Source: Syngnathus acus
Lineage: Eukaryota; Chordata; Actinopteri; Syngnathiformes; Syngnathidae
Direction: 5' to 3'
Assembly: GCF_901709675.1 (NCBI RefSeq)
Contig: NC_051087.1
Span: forward strand, 10,008,884-10,072,883
DNA length: 64,000 nucleotides
Below, in pieces: positions 24,659 to 37,357 of the stretch; within the stretch, counting starts at the first letter, position 1; each line of letters starts with the position of its first letter. The notes under the pieces were generated by a model. That model saw only the letters and a list, made by a program, of their open reading frames with translations, ran no database searches and had not been told where the DNA came from. A program made the translations under genes and the position numbers.

Positions 24659-26633
24659 TTTATTAACAGAACTGTATTGGTCCCTTAAACGATGTTTGAC
24701 AGCAACAATTTGTGGTGAGGCTTTAGAACTGTGATAGATGAGGGGGGTGGGGGAGTAAAAAATTACAAGTTTTAAATAGCAGCTTTGGATTAAAACTACA
24801 TCTTTTTTTCCACAGAACAATTGGTGTACAAATGAAAAGCTTAACAAGCAATACAAATAGTTAGTGCGAGCAGGATAAGAATTGATTCATTTCTTCAAAC
24901 ATAGTCAAACCTCAAATAATTGCCCATTTATTTATTTCCTGAACCAAAACTATGCCGATACGCATATTTCAAGCTAAATGTGCTAACTGTGTCCATTGTG
25001 AGATAGATGTCACTGCATAGAGAAAGCTCGATGTTAAATTGGGACTGCCAAGGCCAGAGAAACCTAAGGCAGCATCAACAGTGGTTAAAATAATTCAGAT
25101 GCGTGATCAAGAGTTGGAGGAAACTCAAAATCTAGTCACGTCATGACACTAGCTGAACAAGTCAACGTGTAATGTTTGGCCACTGACGTAATGGGCTCTT
25201 ACCCATTTCTCGGAACCAAATTGCCACATCTGTGACCCATGGCAAACTCACAGCGACCAGTAGCAAGACGAGCAGCCAGGAGAACAGAAAACACATGATG
25301 GCAAAAAGGGAGGAAAGCAACATCCGGATAGAAAAACATGGTGCCTGGGGAGGTACTATGGCCATTCCTTTGTCACCATGGCGAATACAATCCATTGTAA
25401 AAGCCAGGCAAAATCCAGAGAGCCACAGAGGGTTCTCTATGTGGATGACACACACGTGCACATGGAGGCTTTACACAGCCCCCATGCCAGTCCACTAACA
25501 AGACCGCCGCCTCCCACAAACGCCCATGCCCCAGAAACTCACACCCATGCACCTTGTCATTAAAAATCAAAAAGTGCTTCACCTGAACTCAGACAGGAGA
25601 CCACCACAGACACTACTGGCAACAAGGCTGAGTAGCGGTCAGATGGTAGCCCTGCCTCCAGGAAGCCAAAAACAAGGTGGGGGAAAAAAACTTTCCAGAA
25701 AAAATGTTTGTTTTTGTTCTATGCTCTGCTCCTGTCTGCTGCTGCTAGGCTTATTATACACCATGCGTCAAGTCATGTATGCACACTGTGCATATGTCAC
25801 ACTTCCAACAGTGGAGTGCCACACACAAACCGCTAAAAAAAACACGACACAGACTACTGGCTTAAAGCTTGACAAACATGCACACCCCGACCTTCGGTTT
25901 TCGGGCGCAAAACCATTGAATAAAGTCGCACCAACCCAAACAGGAACAATGGCCATTAAACTTGATGATCTTAAAGAGGCGACCTGCCATGACACCCACA
26001 AATGTGGATCTGGAAGTCTTTGAAGCAAGAAGAACAAAAAAATAAGACACGAGCATCTCTGGAACCACTTACAAAGTTCTAAAAAGAATAGCAACTGAAA
26101 TTTGTCTTCAGCTAATTATGATTTAAATAATTCATTTTTTTTTTTTTTTAATATATATATAGTTAAACAACCCATCAAAAAAATTGTCATTGATCAAGCT
26201 TATGAGCTAAGAATGAGTTTGTTTTAACATCCTAAAACACAAATCTGCTATTCATCTTGAGAATCTCTCCAAATGCAGTGGCATCTAACTCATCGGGATT
26301 CACGTGTGCACTTTCCTGGGGAGAAAATGTAACTTCCTTCAGGATGGAACGATATTCTAGTAACCATAAGTGGGTTGCAAATTGCAGAAAGTCTGCAAAA
26401 GGTAAAAAGATCAAAGCTTTACGAGTACCACCGAAAGAAAGCTTGATTGTGAAAGAGCAGATTCTAAAGACTGTGATAGAGCAACGCAGATTAGAATGCA
26501 AAGACAGGAACTGGCAAAGCCAAATGGCCTTTCAAGAGTGAGTGATCAGTACAGCCACTCCACTCTTCATCTATTTACAACTGCGGCTCAACTAGTTTGG
26601 CACGCTGCTCGTGTGCCTGTTGGTTCAGAAACC
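24659..26633 (-). other. marf1: marf1 3' UTR
   Basis: On the minus strand an AATAAA at 24664-24659 would end a 3' UTR of nearly 2 kb. Several ORFs of 60-165 codons lie on both strands (25160-26094), but none shows a domain, and none has exons with phase-matched splice sites, so they are left out. Confidence 0.55.
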
Positions 26634-29600
26634 TCATTTGAATGAAAAGTTGGCAGCGAGTTTGATTCGACTGCGAGGGCCTCTTCTGCTTGGACTGTCC
26701 ACAGACAAAGGGGACCCGGTGTCCATGGGTGCAGCAGGCTCGTCGTCTTTGCCAGCAGCTCCCGTCCTTAATTCATCCGTCTCTGAAAACATCAACAGCG
26801 CAGAATCAGAAGGCACCTGATGAAAGGTGCTCAAGGGGTGTGACATGCTCGTCACAATGTATTTTTGTTCTCGTCATAGATTACTGATCTAATGGCAACT
26901 TTTCACATTCAAGCTGACCTGACGTGTGGGCCGAGGGCGGGGATTTCTCCTCAAAACGGATCAGATCGCACTGCTGCATTAGGACAGGGTCAGGGTGGAG
27001 CTGCGGTGACGGCAGGCAAGATGGCACCGGGCCGCACAGAAGGTCGACTGGGGACGTCAGACACAGCAGCTCAGACTCTGGTGCCGTGGTGGCGCCTGTG
27101 AAGCGAGAAAGATGTGGGTTCCACTCATCTTATTGATGGTAAACAAAAGGGAATAAGTTTTGTCAAATGGCTTTTGGAATACAATAATTCAGAAACAACA
27201 ACAGGGTATTCCCTACACACGACAGTTTCTCTTAAGGTCTTTTCTGGCCACGCATCTTCAAATGTTAATTATGCTGGACTAATGCTTTAAGTGATCAATA
27301 TGGTATCGAGCCAGTATGGCTGGAACACTTGCGGCCAAGGTGCCGCTTCGAATGTCTGTTTTTGCAAGGGGGGTAAGCACAAATAGATGACACAAAACAA
27401 GGCACAACAGAAAGATTTTGTTGCGCTTCATTGGAGATATAAAAAGCAATCTTTTACTTGGGCTGAGTGCTTCCGAATGGGTGGTGCTTGTTGGGCTGTC
27501 TCTGGGGCTCTCCATGTTACCTCCTGACTGAGGGCTGCTGGGGACTGAAGCGCTCACCCTCTCTGCACGACACAAACACAAAAGCCCGTTATCGTTTACG
27601 TTGTGCAAAGATTGCATTACCGCAATGAATGGATGCACTGAAGCTTTTGCCTTTCATATCGTTCTTCAAAACGATAATCCTCTTGTGCCCGTGCCCTTTA
27701 ATCCAGACGACCTAATGACGGGCAGAAAATAAAAGGTGAGGAAAGAAAATGGAGCAATTGATGATACAACAAGCAGATTTGGCAGTGTAAAAATAGGACC
27801 GCAATTGAATTGGCACCTGTGGAATAGCACTGAGAAGCTCGTCGGTGCTGGTGTATCCATAGGAGCGAGACTCCAGGCCACAACCAGTAAACTTTTTATA
27901 AGCTCCTTGGAACTCGGAGAAGAAGATCTGGTTGTAATGGTAGGTGTGGAGCAGCGCACGTACGTTACGGGCAAACTGGTAAAGCCTTGTCAGCCTCACC
28001 CACTCTTCACCAGCGCTGCTTGTGGAGCTTCCATCTTGAATGCTGCCGTCAGGTTCTTCCCAGTAAAGCTGTGAAAGAGGACAATTAAAACACTGCTTCG
28101 GAGGGACTGTTGTGACAGCACGGAATAGATCGCTTCTCTTACTTCCACAAGGTAGGGCAGACTCTTGAGTAGCTCACTGAGGGAGAGGAACCCATATTCA
28201 CAAGGGTTGAGTGGGACTTTGTGGACCATCTGGTATTGCAGGCTCAGCTCCTCCACCCCGAGACCCTTGTCGATGGCTTTCTCTTGAGACATAAGCAGTG
28301 CCAGAAGTTGCGATGTCAGTAAACGCAGAGACTTTCTGTTAATGAGCTGAACTTCCCGTCCTTCTGCGCCATCGACCACCTTGAAAAGAAACAAAAGTCG
28401 CTGCTTAAGTGCCTGTGAGGAATAGTGTTCATTGAGTAGACTGTTGTTTCTCAACCTTTACCGAGCAAAGGTCATATTTTACATCAACTTGGCAAAATCT
28501 CAGCGTAAATCCTGCAGTTGTCCATGAAAGCAGACGGAAATAAAACATTTGACTTTACTTTGGAAAACACTTAGCAACATTTTTTACGGTTTTGATATGT
28601 TAGTGACCAAACTAATAAGTGAATCATAATTGATTTTTGCACGTGAATTTTCTGCACTGTCAAATTGAAATAATAGCTTGGTTTTGAAATTACAAGATGT
28701 ACATTTAAACATGGATTAATCAAAAAAAATAATTGACAGATTAATCAGTGAGGCATTCACTATCATAAGTTACTCGCATGGATATAGTAGATGCAGAGAC
28801 ATCATTTGTGGTAAATAGTAAATGGTTTTTGGACCAATTAAGCAAAATTGGACACCTTCGCATGGCACACTGGTTGGGATTCACATGACAAGACCACCAG
28901 TTTGGAAATCATTTTAACTTTACAGGCGAGCCTTGGAAATAAACAACCCTTTACCTTAACAACATGGCAGAGTTTGCTCAGTAATGCAGGCAGGGAGCTG
29001 GTGTCATAGTCCTGCAGTCGTAGACCATAACCAAAGGTCTTGCTGTATTCTGTGAGCAGCTGGTTTACAGGAATGCTGGCGTTTTTCTGAGCTCGAAGCA
29101 GCTTGACCAGTTGAGCTGCCAGAGCTTTGACACGCTCCACCTCTGTTAGGGTAAGTACCTTCTCCTCGCCACACTCCAATACCTGGAAAGAGCACGGGGC
29201 GGAGATTAAATCAGAATGGTTGATTTGAAGCGCACACAATCACATGGCTCAGTGCCAATTGGTAGTCTACTTACCATTAGTACTTCAGGGATGGCCTCAA
29301 AGAGCTCCATGAGTTTGGTGAAGCCGTAGTAGCTGAGCTTACACTGACGTCCAAAGTGGTGGTGGTAGGTGGGGATGAATTTGCTGAAGGGCATTCGACA
29401 ATGAGGTTGGTGACGGAGGAGATCGACGACCTCCTTCCCAAACTGCTTCGTGCGCTCCATTTCATCCCCAGTACGCTCTGTGGTTAAACAGGCAGTTTAG
29501 TTTTGTGCTAATATACTGGACTCAAGTCTTTCATTCAAGACAGGCTATCATCTGCATCGTATCACTAATTGATTATCAATGGGGGGGTTAGCGAAATGTA

Positions 29601-32600
29601 CCCCCCCCCCCCAAAGTGCCAGGGCAGATAATTGACGATTGAGTATTTTTTTCAACATTATGATCCGTCCCACAAATGGAACAAACAAAAAATGATCTCA
29701 GCGTTTTCTGAAGATATATATTTTTTTAAGGAGGGTTTTGCTGAGGTATCTTTGGCACCCCCAATGTTAAAAAAAATAAAATAAAATATAATAAAATATA
29801 ATAATATATATATATCATAGCTCCGCCAGTTCTTATGTATTTTTTTTCTATTGGCTAACTGGAGGAGGAGGCAGTGTTTTTTGTCTGAGGCTTATCATGC
29901 ACGGAACAAAGAATCACTGCAAATGCATTACTTTATCAAATTTTCACTCTGCAGTATTACTTAGGAAAGTTCAGGCACTGATCTACCTGCATATTCACAC
30001 GCAAGTGAGGAACTAATGCATGTGTTGACTAATTGGAGGTTGTGAAAGTTGCAGTACCTCTCTTCGGAACAGAGATGATTGTGTCAGTGTCGTTATGTGT
30101 GGTGGTAATGGTGGTATCGGGAATCTCAGACAGCAGGTCGATGAGGTTACATGTGCCATAGTCTGCTACATTCCAGTCTCTGGAAAAGCACCTGATGAAC
30201 ATTGCACTGAATCACTCCACAGTCCCAAAGCCAACTTAGAATTATGACCACTTGGTATGATATGTTGACAAACCAGTGATATGCTTGCATGAAGTCCTTG
30301 ACAGCAACTTGCTTGCTGGCTTGAAATTTGAGAAGTTTTAGTAAGTCTTGAGTGAAACGCTTCACTTGGGCTCGATGGGTGAGGGTCAGCAGTCGTTTTG
30401 TACCCATGCCCAAGATCTGAAAAGTAAAAATGAGATCAGTTGTTCACGAAAGGCCCGTCAGACCTTAAGTTATAGATGAAAACAAGAAAAGTGAATATTG
30501 ACATCAATTACCATACGAGTAAATTTGTCAAAAATGTGGTTAAGGCTCTCATGTACACTACCTGCAGGACATGTGGAACTGCTTCTAGCAACTCAAACAA
30601 TTTTGAGTAGCCATAATCAGAGACGCGGCACTGCTTTGCAAAATGATGATGGTACGAGGGTATAAATTTGCTGATGGGCATGATGCAAGACGGTTGACTC
30701 TTGAGGAGGTCAATAACCTCTCTGCTGAACTGAATGAGCTGAGGGTTGCCAACTGGACTCTTGCATCGAAGGAGCCATGGCTCTGGAGGCAAACCAGGGT
30801 AATAATTACAAGCGAGTACAAATACCGTGACTCCAAAATAGTTATGAGGCTAAATTCCAAAGTAGTTTGATTTCATCAATGTTCTCACCAGAGTTTGGTG
30901 CTGGTGGTTTGTTGTGAATCCACTTGATGACTTTGTAACCGTTCTGAGCTGTGACAATGGCTATACTTGGGAGACATGCAATGAGGTGCTCTAAAGGAAC
31001 ACCACATTCCAGAGTCTCATTGCCCAACTCCAGCCGACTGAACTTTGCTTCATAGCAGTCTGTAAAGCTAAAAGATAAAACACAAGGATGTATTGAATTT
31101 ATGGCGCAATAGAAATGTGTTTCAAGAGCAACTAACCGAAAAAATATTTGACATGAATTGCAATAGATCAGCATATGTTGTCACCTGAGGAGGGGAAGCG
31201 TTCCTTCGTGTGACTGAAGCAGTGCGTGAACCTCAGGGGCCAACGTGCTTAGAGACATGACCACAAATGGAATTGTGTACGAGTCTGGGTCAAAGTCAGC
31301 CTCACTAGGAAATACAAAGGCGGAGCACCATAATTAACCAGACATAGCTCAAGCTTGTCAAAACTAGGTTATTTTAGTTAAAAATACAGTATGCAAATCG
31401 AGGGAGAAAAACAGAAAATACTTTCAATTTATCATCATTGATAGTATATTGATCTTTTGCCACAGATACTACTGGAAATAGATACAGGACACCCAAATCT
31501 GTCATTGACATACTTAAACCAAGCATATATGTGTGTGCGTGCGTGCGTGAGCGTCTGTAATATCGGCCAGATTCTTGCCTGAAGTTTTGCTGTTTGTAGT
31601 GTTGCCTGCAGATTGGCTCATGATACTCCAGCTCCTCAAACACAACAGGGCTTCCCGTGGAGGAGCTCTCCTGTGACTGAGAAGATCCCAGTGGACTCTG
31701 ACGGAGTTGGCTGCTGGGCAGAAGGCACACCAGCCTCGTGCTCCCCTGCTCCCGAACAGCCACTACATCCGGCAGCCTGTACAGATCGCTCATCAAAAGC
31801 TTACGGCGGTATCTGTAAGCGGAGGTGGGAAAGCAGTAAATGTCATTGATGTTATTTGGCATGGCTGGTTGTGTTTACATGCCGGGATATCAAGCCGCTT
31901 ACCTCTTCTCATAGATCTCAGTGAACTTAAAGAGAGGAAGGCAATTGGCAGGTGCCTCCTGAAGAATGCTGCTGAACTCGGAGCTTTAAGACAATGAAAA
32001 GGTCAAATTAACCTCCACATGGATCCTGGGCAATAAATCCCATTGCCTGAACATTTGTACCTGAGCATGGCCATGGATTTGTTGTGGCCACCTGTGATCA
32101 GAGACACCTGGATGCGCTTGCCTCCAATTTTGTAACGGTGAAGTCCACTGACGGCGCTGATAGCCTGCTGTAAGGACTGCATCTGGATCGTAGCCTTCAG
32201 CTGATAGTCTGTATGGGGACTAAGCTCCACTCCTTTAACCTAAAAAAAAAAAAGCCAAACAACCACAACAAAAACAAACGAGTATCTGAAATCCTGAGCT
32301 TTGGGACTCATATCAACTTAAGAAGCAGTGAAACCATATTTTTAGCGTAGCCATACTGCCAAAGACAAAAAACATACCCGCCCATATCGATGGAAGGTGT
32401 CACGTAGAGTCTGCTGTAGTTCCTTGCGGGACATTCTGTAGTCGAGGTTAGCCACCTGGATTTCAGCTCCATCTGAAAATGGCTCAGGTGGACCGTCTGG
32501 ACAAGGGCTTCGAGGAGAAGCAAGCGTGGGGGAAGAGCGGCTAGAAAGGCAAGGCGATGCAGTCCTTTTGGAGTGGGCAAAACAAACAGATCTAAGTATT

Positions 32601-35600
32601 ATGTGGGTCAAATTTTAAATATATCGCAACCTCTCCTTATAATCTGAGCGTGCATATCAAATATGATCACCTGGAAGACCAAGAGCCCTGGGACAAGACA
32701 AGTGGGCTGAAGCTTCTGTGCAGGCTCAGCTTGCTGAAAGCAGAGGGTGTGCTGATCTGAAACTCCATTGGGCGTCTTTCCCCTTCAACCGGAGACTCGG
32801 TCCCACTGCGAGGAGTGGAGCCATCCCTTCTACAGGGACAAGACCAAAACATTGGTAAATGTCCTTCAGTCAATCCATGAGCTACTTCTCAGGCTACAGT
32901 GGTCATTTCAATAGGTTTACAGACATCAAATCAAATGTGACCTTTCACTTCAAAACCCTCTTCAATGTTTGTACCTTTTCCTGTGTAAGGATTCACCGGT
33001 GAAGCCAGGTTTGGAAAGCTGCTCCAGTGATCCTATCTCACCATTACTATGGGGAGAGGAGGAGGCTGGCCGCCCTTTATCTAGATGATGGAAACCCGGC
33101 TTAGGTTTGCTGTCTGCACTATCCAACTCCTGCATCAAAGAATGGTGTTTGGTGTTAATAGATACTGAATGAACGTATACATGCACTGCTGGTGTCACAT
33201 TTCAAATGAAAAAACAACAACTATGAATTGTATGAAACAGTCACCACCAAGGAACAGGTTTTGTCACTGAGGAGAACTGCAGGCATGAGGTTCAGCAGCC
33301 AGAAAGCTAAATACAGTACATGAAGCAGACTTGGAACAAAACAAACAAAAAAGGATTCATACACACAGTTCATGCTTTGTTGAAGCTGTTGATTATTTGG
33401 TTAGTTGAGAGAGATCAACTCACACATTAGTAGAACGATTCTGAATTTTGAAAAACATGCAGGACACAAGACGACACAGCTTTGACCACTAATACATGCC
33501 AGATATGAGACGATTGATTGTTAAGCAAGCACCTACGAGCCATTAGTCAAGCCAGCAATCGAGAGGACACTGGAGGGAGCGGGCGGGAGGACTGCACAGC
33601 ACAGTACAGCAACAAGTAGAGTGAAAGCGGGCAATGGCGTCTAATGGAGAGCAGGCACTGACGAGTCTGCTGACCTGATGGGGCTTTGCAGGCGTGCCAC
33701 CCGGAGGCCCAGAGCACCCCCTCTTAGGGCTGTAGGGCCTTTCAGGCAGGGAGCCGGGTGTGTAGCATGGGCGAGTGGCTCGCCGTGCCCTCCTGGGCGA
33801 CCGTGGCTTCTCCAGGGGCAGAAAAGAGGAGGATGGGGCTACAGGAGTGGGAAACATTGTGTCCTGGCTTTGATGAGGCGGGGGCAGTGTCAGAGGCAAG
33901 GGAAGGTTATGGGACTGAGACTGAAGCTCACGACCTGCATCGTCCCGGGGCCGCGGAGAGACAGAGAGGCTGATTCGATGGCCAAACACGTCCTCATTTT
34001 CCATTCTCTTGCAGGCACGTGATGCCGCCTCAGGGGTGCCAAAACGGAGGACGGCTTTACCCTGGGACACACCCAGCACTTTGCCACCACAGTTGTCTGA
34101 GAGGCGACGGAGCCTCAGCTTCACAGCGTTCCACAGGTTCTTGTCACAGTTGACGGGAAGGTTGTGCACATAGAGCAGGTTGTAACTGGGCTGAAGGAGG
34201 GGAGCAAAAGACAGCGGGCCTGTCTAGATTTGTATGCTTTACACTGTTGTCGCTGTTGTCATTTTTAGTCGACAAAAATGGATGACCGCTGAGAGGCTCA
34301 AAGTGGGAAAGAATATAAATGGATAAAGAGGCTCAGCTTCATAAATGATGTCTTCTTTTTCATCAGTCTGCTTTCAATGAGGCCATCACTTACCTTTTCC
34401 AATACAGAATAGTTGAAAAGTGCACATTTTTTGGAAGGCTTACCTGCGTTTCGAGAGGCATGCATGGAGGCAGGTCAGCTGTGATCTCTTGAAATGACAC
34501 GTGACTGTGGGCGTGCTGCAGCAGGGCTTGGGACGTGTGGTTACCATGGACCAGGATTACATGGAAACCATGGCGATGGCGCAGGTCACTCAGCTCACTT
34601 GCAAAGTTGACATCAGCTGTTGAAATGAAGGAATGACAGCTGAAAAAAATGAAGCCGTATGAATGATTACAGAGAATCGGAGCGGCACGCACATGAGACG
34701 AGAACAACGGTTGCGGGTGCAGTGTGGGTCTCAGCGAAGCGCCGTAAGCTCTGGCGGAGTTTGTCATCAGCAGCATTCTTGGCTGTGGCATTGATGTGTG
34801 CCACAGTAACCTGGTGAAATAATATAAAGTGTGTTCATACGGTGTCCTTCAAATGAAGCAGTGTTTTTCCATGAGCATGTTTTACAGGTTACCTGGCAGT
34901 TGTTGAGCTCTTGAATAACTGCTTTACTCTCTTTACTGATGTCACACACACAAATAAACTCTGCCTCACGGTGGCCCTGGAAGAAACGGCTGCGTATACG
35001 CTGTACCACCACGCCGGCAGATCTTCCACTAGGCACGCTGCAGTTCTCTATGTCCCAAAACACTCCGACTGGGGCAATGTTCTCTGTACCGCCACTTTCT
35101 GGTGAACCTGACCAATAGACAACAAAGGCTTCTAAAAACAAGATCCTCTTTACTGGAATACAATGCATTGCCCTTTAGCCAAAATTGCAGAGAGATTTAC
35201 AGTGTAACCTGTTGCTACACCGGAGTACCTTTGCCAATCAGACAGCGGACCGCTGTTTTAACCGTTATTGCAAAACGCCAAATCCAAACAATGTAAACTG
35301 ACTGGAACTCACATAATTTACTGAGCAGGACAAGTGGGTGCAGTGGAAAACGGCAAGCTAACTATCCATCACAATAATCGTCTTAACACTGTTGACAGCG
35401 ATTCCATTTTACAGTGGCTGAAAGCTGTGCTTGTTAGTTTGTGTCACTGCGTTTTCCATGCACGGGGAAGCAAGTGTGGTCGAAACAATTTGCTGCGTGT
35501 TTGTCTTGAATGATAAATTGCTGACTGTTCTTCTGTATTCTTAAAAAGGACAATCAGCTTTCGGTTACGATGCATGAATTCAAAAGTGCACTAACCAAAC

Positions 35601-37357
35601 TTTGGGCCGGTTTTGCCCTGACTGAGCGCCACACTATCAGATGAGGTGCCACAGCCATTGCAAATGGGGATCGTGACTGGAGTTGTTTGAGGAACGGGAA
35701 TAGTGGGCCAGACCTTTTCTGACTTGGACACAAACCCATTCATAGGCTGCACACAAATTTAAAAGCACACACATCAGAAAATACAATGAAAGACTCACCA
35801 ATACAAACACACATCTAAGTTACCTCAAGTGACATTTAAGTAATAACCAGTGTAAAACTTCACCAACCTTCAACAGGCAATCCTGGCAGTAGTGCGCCCC
35901 CTTCACACAAACTGTTTGCTCAACATTTAGGTGCATGGGATTAGAGCAGAGATGTGCAGACGTGGATGCAGTGTTGATAGCGGTAGAAGGAGGGTGATCA
36001 CAGAGTGCAGCACTTGTCTGGGTTCTTCTGACCATAGGACTGCAGTCCATACCACAGATATGACAACCAGAAGAAGCCAGGCAAGCACTGTGCAAGGAAG
36101 CCGAAAGAGTAGAAATGGGTGGGAGTGAAGAAGCCAAACAAGGATGAGGAGGGAAAGCGACTGGGTTGCTTGGGAGAGCTTCAGCTGGGTTAACACATCC
36201 CGGGCAGCAAGGGGTGTGGGGCTGTGCTGCGACGGGCTGGGAGGTGGTTACTGAAGAGAGCCTCAGAGGTTTGTAGCCACAACTGAGCAGCGGATCATAA
36301 GCGTCATCTTTAGGGCAACAGCTCTGCCCGTGTTTGTACTGAAGAAAAGTTGAGGCTACAGAGCAAGGCCCAACCCTGCTAGTGTTACTGTTGCTGTGGA
36401 TGGGCGTTGCCACTGACTCAGGAGTTGCATAGAGTGGGACAACACCAGCTACGCTTCTACCAGCAACACCTCCACCATCAGATAATCCATAGCCCTCGGT
36501 GATGCAGTAATCACAGTGGGCGCATACGCTTACTTTGGGGCCAGGCCCCTCTTGTTGCTGCTGCTGCTGCTGAGGCGGCGGTGGAGGCTGTTGTCGATGG
36601 TGATCTTGCATAAGCTGGGGAGGAAGTAAACAAGAAGAAGACGAAGGGAGCGGGGGTAAAGGGAAGCGCTGGGGTGATTGGGAGGATGAAGCAAGGTGCA
36701 GAGGGGGAGGAGGCACATCCTTCAATTCCAGCACTGTATTTCTGCTGTCCATGTCATTGACCTAGCGTGAAAAAGAACAGCACAATTAGAAATAATTGTT
36801 ACCTTTGTATCCAAATCAAATTGTCACAATCTGTTAGAACTCCATTTTCTTGTCATTGCTGTATTTGAATCAAATGTTATTCTGTGTACATTTTCTGATT
36901 CTTTGTTTCTTCTTTTTTTTGGGTTATGGTGGTACTTGGGTAATACTGTGGATATGCAGACTGCGTGTCTGGCAGTGTACACCTTTGGTTGAAATCGGGA
37001 CGGGACTAGATAAGCAAAATTGCTTCAACCCGCCTCCCTTTTCAACAAGTCATATAAAACAAAATGTGAAATGAAGTTGAAATAAGTGTTGATTATGTAC
37101 TTGCCGGAATAAACAAATCAAATCAAACATATTAGTATATTTAGCTGAGATTTAAACTCTTCTTTAAACTTTTGTCCTTCTGAACTGCATTGCATGCTGT
37201 ATACCTTTTTATTCATTTGAGGAGAGACGGGTGTGTCATTGATGGTGAAGCAGTCTTTGAGTTTCCAGAGAAGAGTCGAGGCTTCTGTTTCAGGATGCCC
37301 AATCCATGGAGAGGTTTTCGGGCTGCATACGGATCTCTCCTTTCCCAGTCTTTCCAT
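26634..37357 (-). CDS. marf1: meiosis regulator and mRNA stability factor 1 (MARF1/limkain-b1), complete
   Basis: Coding exons: 37357-37205, 36761-35868, 35746-35596, 35107-34893, 34810-34693, 34616-34444, 34190-33675, 33129-32975, 32829-32671, 32591-32378, 32239-32061, 31983-31903, 31812-31579, 31304-31185, 31067-30889, 30782-30562, 30416-30274, 30191-30058, 29477-29275, 29182-28955, 28379-28143, 28068-27817, 27711-27621, 27562-27458, 27095-26919, 26782-26634. They total 5481 bases, 1826 residues (human about 1742). MARF1 is an endoribonuclease controlling oocyte meiosis and retrotransposon RNA. Order: Cys-rich and polyQ N-terminal region; NYN RNase (about 410-560, FWDIENC Asp418 and SSDVNF Asp512); RRM1 (about 570-650); RRM2 (about 888-972); eight LOTUS domains (about 976-1675); tail ending [11 protein letters not shown]. 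The 31579 donor is GC. The exon ending at 27621 could instead end at an AAAG|GC donor in the same phase. Confidence 0.95.
29581..29612. repeat. G-run/C-run pair in a marf1 intron
   Basis: Seven G bases and a run of twelve C bases are separated by 13 bases, so either strand can fold into a short GC-only hairpin. It lies in the intron between the marf1 exons 30191-30058 and 29477-29275. No function is implied. Confidence 0.7.
29769..29815. repeat. AT-rich simple repeat in marf1 intron
   Basis: Imperfect AATAA/ATAAT repeats run into a short (AT)n tract. Confidence 0.85.

Noticed and set aside
25162-26094. Several ORFs of 60-165 codons on both strands
   Set aside because: No domain, no splice-phase partners, and they lie in the inferred marf1 3' UTR.
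26634-26855. Longer last marf1 exon starting at about 26817
   Set aside because: Its phase does not fit the preceding exon (phase 1). The acceptor TTTTCAG at 26783 gives GAG and an open frame to the conserved [10 protein letters not shown] end.
30182-30274. Apparent in-frame stop in marf1
   Set aside because: It arises only if the acceptor at TTTTCCAG is used. The upstream acceptor TTCATCAG at 30192 restores the conserved [16 protein letters not shown] reading.
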